Part shown: piece after piece, positions 61,728-64,000 of the stretch | How the letters are laid out: each line of letters begins with the position of its first letter | Numbering within the stretch: position 1 is the stretch's first letter | Source: Nostoc sp. JL33 | Lineage (GTDB): Bacteria > Cyanobacteriota > Cyanobacteriia > Cyanobacteriales > Nostocaceae | Reading direction: 5' to 3' | NCBI RefSeq assembly: GCF_017114985.1 | Contig: NZ_JABXKP010000064.1 | Coordinates: forward strand, 62,001-126,000 | DNA: 64,000 nucleotides | The notes under the pieces: model-generated | The model's input: only the letters and a program-made list of their open reading frames with translations | The model's database searches: none | Told to the model about the DNA's origin: nothing | Program-made: the position numbers and the translations under genes

Positions 61728-62606
61728 GCAGTGAACCGACCTTTGGTCAAAACATCATTTTTTTGTTTAATCTGGTTCTTTTCTGTATACCCTCACGGCT
61801 TACAGAAACAAGCTGGAAACAAATTGCCCTGAGACAAAGCTTCCTAAGTTCTAAGGAAAGGAAGCCCGACCCAGCAAGAGGGAGAAACTACTCCCGCAGT
61901 TCCTTTGCAAGCAAGCCGACCCACGGACAACTCTGAGCCTATACGAACTTCTCACTGCACGATGCTCTCAGAGTTCGCCTGCGTTCAAGTCTCTTCACCT
62001 AACCAAACTTAACATTGCACGCCTGATTAAAATTTAGCCCCGCTAGGTAATTACGCGACGGGTTTTTGAGAAGCTGGGTTTAAGAGAATCCATGCTGCCC
62101 AAAAGCGCTATGCAGGGGAGCCACTGCGGTGAGGCTGCCCCCGTCTTGGCGGTTCCCGTCGTTAGCGCTAGCGGTAGCGAGGAACGAGCGTCTGGGGGAC
62201 TGCCGTTCGCCCTTGGCGTGCCGGAGGCATCACCCGAAGGGTCTTGGGGTCTTCCCAAGTGGAGCAAGTGGCGTGGAAACTACAGGTGTTTGATTGTCTA
62301 GAGTGAAGGTAATTTTACGCCATTAGACTCTGATTTTTAACTACGAGGAACTGCCGGTGAACCCAATTTTCCCACATGTAGAATCGGTAACAATTAGGTC
62401 AGCAGCTTAATAAGCAGTGAGGGCGAACCTTATCTTCATTATTGTAGATTTAGAGCGCACTTCCAGAAAATAGTTCTAGATATCTAGTTGGGTAATTAGT
62501 ATAGCATTGCAGGCAAGGCTACCCACGTAAGTTAAGAGTAGCCAAAAATTTCCTCAAAAAAGAGCTACTGCTACAATTGGGACACCAGAGTAAGTAAGAA
62601 TATTAC

Positions 62607-62652
62607 CTTGATAGGCCAGAGCAGAGAGTTATACCTGCTCTGGCCTATCAAG
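62607..62652. repeat. 18-bp perfect hairpin
   Basis: CTTGATAGGCCAGAGCAG (62607-62624) pairs without mismatch with 62635-62652 around a 10-base loop AGAGTTATAC. It has no T-run on either strand. Longer and more perfect than the terminators in this window, it may be a dispersed repeat, part of a small RNA, or a structured 3' end. Confidence 0.7.
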
Positions 62653-62888
62653 AAACTGATGACACATATTCACGATTGCTGAGTAAGAAGTAGTACTGAT
62701 GAATCTTTCCACTCAGTACTCAACCTTAACTTGTCACGAATCCTTTCTGGGGGTTTAAGTAAAGAGCAACTCACAAACGGTAAGTATTTTAGGCTCTGAT
62801 CTTTATCCCCGTTACAAAACTAAATAATGAAAGCGTTGCTGTAGCCAGTCCGCGTACTCCCAATCCGGTTCGGATAAGATCCCCCCGC

Positions 62889-62914
62889 CTCCTCTTTACG
62901 GGGGTAAAGAGGAG
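62889..62914. repeat. 11-bp perfect hairpin, possible terminator
   Basis: CTCCTCTTTAC and GTAAAGAGGAG flank a GGGG loop and are followed by AAAAAG on the plus strand. On the minus strand CTTTTT would precede the stem, so it does not fit a leftward terminator well. Confidence 0.5.
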
Positions 62915-62955
62915 AAAAAGCCCCCCAATTTATCGTAAATTGCTGAGTATCAGCC

Positions 62956-63022
62956 AAAAAAAAAGGAGTCTAAATTAGGCTCCTAAGTCAACTTCAGGTG
63001 AAAGGGCGGTTTCTAACCGCCC
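62956..63022 (-). terminator. Terminator region of ndhF
   Basis: Read leftwards from the ndhF stop, first comes an 8-bp stem GGGCGGTT/AACCGCCC (63004-63022) followed by TTTC, then a stem with GGAG...CTCC arms (62965-62983) followed by nine consecutive T. The second has the form of a Rho-independent terminator, though its stem has one mismatch. Confidence 0.65.
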
Positions 63023-63055
63023 GCCAGTTGCTTCTCCCAGTTGACACTACAGAAA

Positions 63056-64000
63056 TCAGGTGACACCAAAGACAATCACTAAGCCCAAAACCGCCCCAAA
63101 CACAATCAAGGCGTAGAATTGAGCGCGACCGTTTTCTAGGTACTTCAGACCTTCACCACTGACAAGGGTAAAAAAGCCTGTGAGATTAACAGCACCATCA
63201 ACAACCCGGAAGTCAACTTCCATAACTTGTCTAGCTAGGCGACGCAAGCCGAGGACAAAAACGCGATGGTAAATGTCATCAAAGTACCACTTGTTGAGGG
63301 ATAACTCGTAAAGTGGTTTGATTTTAGCAGCGATCGCCGCCGCGTCAATCTTACCTCGCAAATACATCAGCGAAGCTAAGGTAATCGCAATCAAAGAAAT
63401 TCCCACTGAGGCACCCGCCATGATGTAGAATTCCGTCGGATTGAACTCGGCAGCCTTTTCTAGAACTTCGGTGAGAGTTTCGCTAGGAGGAAAGATAAAC
63501 TCTTCAAAATAATTCGCATAGGGAGTTCCTAGCAAACCAATCAAAATCGAAGGCACAGCCAACAGTGCCAACGGCAGAGTCATTGTCCACGGCGACTCAT
63601 GAGGAGAATCGCTATGATGCCCGTGGGAGTCATGGGAATCATGGTGTTCACCAGTTGCCGCCAATTCTCCTTTTTTCATCGCCCCAGGCCCAAAATTCGG
63701 GACTGGTTCTCCTGACTCTAATTCCAGGACAATTGTCGCTTGTGCCTTCTTGAGTTTTTGCTTGATTTTCTCGTCATTACCCCGGAATTTGCCTTCAAAT
63801 GTCGAGAAATACATTCTAAACATATAGAAAGCCGTAATCCCGGCAGTTAGCCAGCCGATAAACCAGAGAAATGGGTTAGCCTCAAAAGCCTTCCCCAGAA
63901 TTTCATCTTTTGACCAGAAGCCAGCAAAGGGCGGAATACCAGAAATTGCCAAGCAACCAATCAAAAAGGTAGTTGCGGTGACGGGCATATACTTTCGCAG
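63056..64000 (-). CDS. ndhF: NAD(P)H-quinone oxidoreductase subunit 5 (NdhF), C-terminal part
   Basis: The last 314 codons of NdhF, a proton-pumping membrane subunit of the cyanobacterial NDH-1 complex in the thylakoid membrane. The frame is open through the right edge. MPVTATTFLIGCLAISGIPPFAGFWSKDEIL is the conserved antiporter-like segment with the discontinuous helix. A hydrophilic, His-rich loop (GEHHDSHDSHGHHSD) follows, then LNKWYFDDIYHRVFV, the NdhF-specific C-terminal domain, and final helices. Which paralogue (respiratory NdhF1 or CO2-uptake NdhF3/F4) is not certain; the LNKWYFDDIYH form fits NdhF1. Confidence 0.93.
   Translation of the reverse strand: MRKYMPVTATTFLIGCLAISGIPPFAGFWSKDEILGKAFEANPFLWFIGWLTAGITAFYMFRMYFSTFEGKFRGNDEKIKQKLKKAQATIVLELESGEPVPNFGPGAMKKGELAATGEHHDSHDSHGHHSDSPHESPWTMTLPLALLAVPSILIGLLGTPYANYFEEFIFPPSETLTEVLEKAAEFNPTEFYIMAGASVGISLIAITLASLMYLRGKIDAAAIAAKIKPLYELSLNKWYFDDIYHRVFVLGLRRLARQVMEVDFRVVDGAVNLTGFFTLVSGEGLKYLENGRAQFYALIVFGAVLGLVIVFGVT

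Larger units (their letters stand above)
61728..63055. other. Long gene-free region between the RNase-family gene and ndhF
   Basis: No protein gene is supported in 1328 bases. The left 310 bases, leader side of the RNase-family gene, contain paired segments (AACTCTGAG at about 61925-61985 on the minus strand with CTCAGAGTT; GGGAG/CTCCC at about 61881-61896) that could fold into a structured RNA. 62090-62270 is GC-rich repeat. Then come three clear hairpins listed separately. I found no tRNA cloverleaf or known riboswitch core. Confidence 0.5.

Noticed and set aside
62043..62301. Overlapping open frames on both strands
   Set aside because: They result from GC-rich repeats; both translations are low-complexity Gly/Ser/Pro-rich, and no ribosome site was seen.
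61728..63055. tRNA, tmRNA, RNase P RNA or SRP RNA in the long gene-free region
   Set aside because: No cloverleaf, TTCGA-type T-arm or recognisable conserved core of these RNAs was found by eye on either strand.

Overview
The window is chromosomal DNA from a filamentous cyanobacterium, most likely Nostoc or another Nostocales. Evidence: the HIP1 octamer GCGATCGC recurs throughout, inside and outside genes; ndhF, a cyanobacterial-type DnaG start, biosynthetic speA and a DUF3153 lipoprotein are present; there is an XisH/XisI pair; and intergenic spaces carry short tandem repeats and palindromes typical of heterocyst-formers. No tRNA, rRNA, CRISPR array or complete insertion sequence was recognised.

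Layout. 0-4.5 kb: 5' end of dnaG, an amidase-glucosaminidase, a cardiolipin synthase and a nuclease/phosphatase-fold protein. 4.8-9.8 kb: a single-chain DNA methyltransferase fused to a BsuBI/PstI-type endonuclease, a glycerophosphodiester phosphodiesterase and a small coiled-coil protein. 9.8-24.2 kb: an envelope-efflux region with two RND pump subunits, a membrane-fusion protein, a Ctp protease, a small Spy/CpxP-like lipoprotein and a divergent NarL-type two-component system. Its gene content resembles enterobacterial mdtABC/spy/baeSR. A SUKH-HEAT gene sits between the two pump genes.

25.2-37.3 kb is a defence-like island interrupted only by acetyl-CoA synthetase. It holds two tandem DUF4365-type genes, a restriction-endonuclease-like gene, a broken Uma2 gene, an unrecognised overlapping gene pair, a Zorya-like block (small gene, ZorA, ZorB, EH-signature ZorC, no ZorD helicase) and a DUF433/DUF5615 pair. 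The ZorA-like and ZorB-like genes each carry one in-frame TAA. Uma2 carries a TAA and a pentapeptide-repeat gene at 52.9 kb a TGA, so four accessory genes each have one nonsense codon in an otherwise open frame.

37.8-51.7 kb is mostly housekeeping: TerC-like protein, ndk, speA, a sugar nucleotidyltransferase, scpA, an AI-2E-family protein, pdxH, azoR with a divergent HxlR regulator, pyrE, a DUF3153 lipoprotein, a TPR protein and argB. 51.8-57.5 kb is accessory: pentapeptide-repeat genes and a remnant, xisH/xisI, a second DUF433/DUF5615 pair whose second gene lacks an ATG, plus aroK. The right end has ubiX, an RNase II/R-family gene with a degenerate catalytic motif, a 1.3-kb non-coding stretch rich in hairpins, and the 3' part of ndhF running off the window.

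Several intergenic repeats have the structure of miniature mobile elements, the clearest being a 123-bp element with terminal inverted repeats and a 9-bp target duplication beside the amidase gene. All homology statements rest on recognition by eye; no database search was run.
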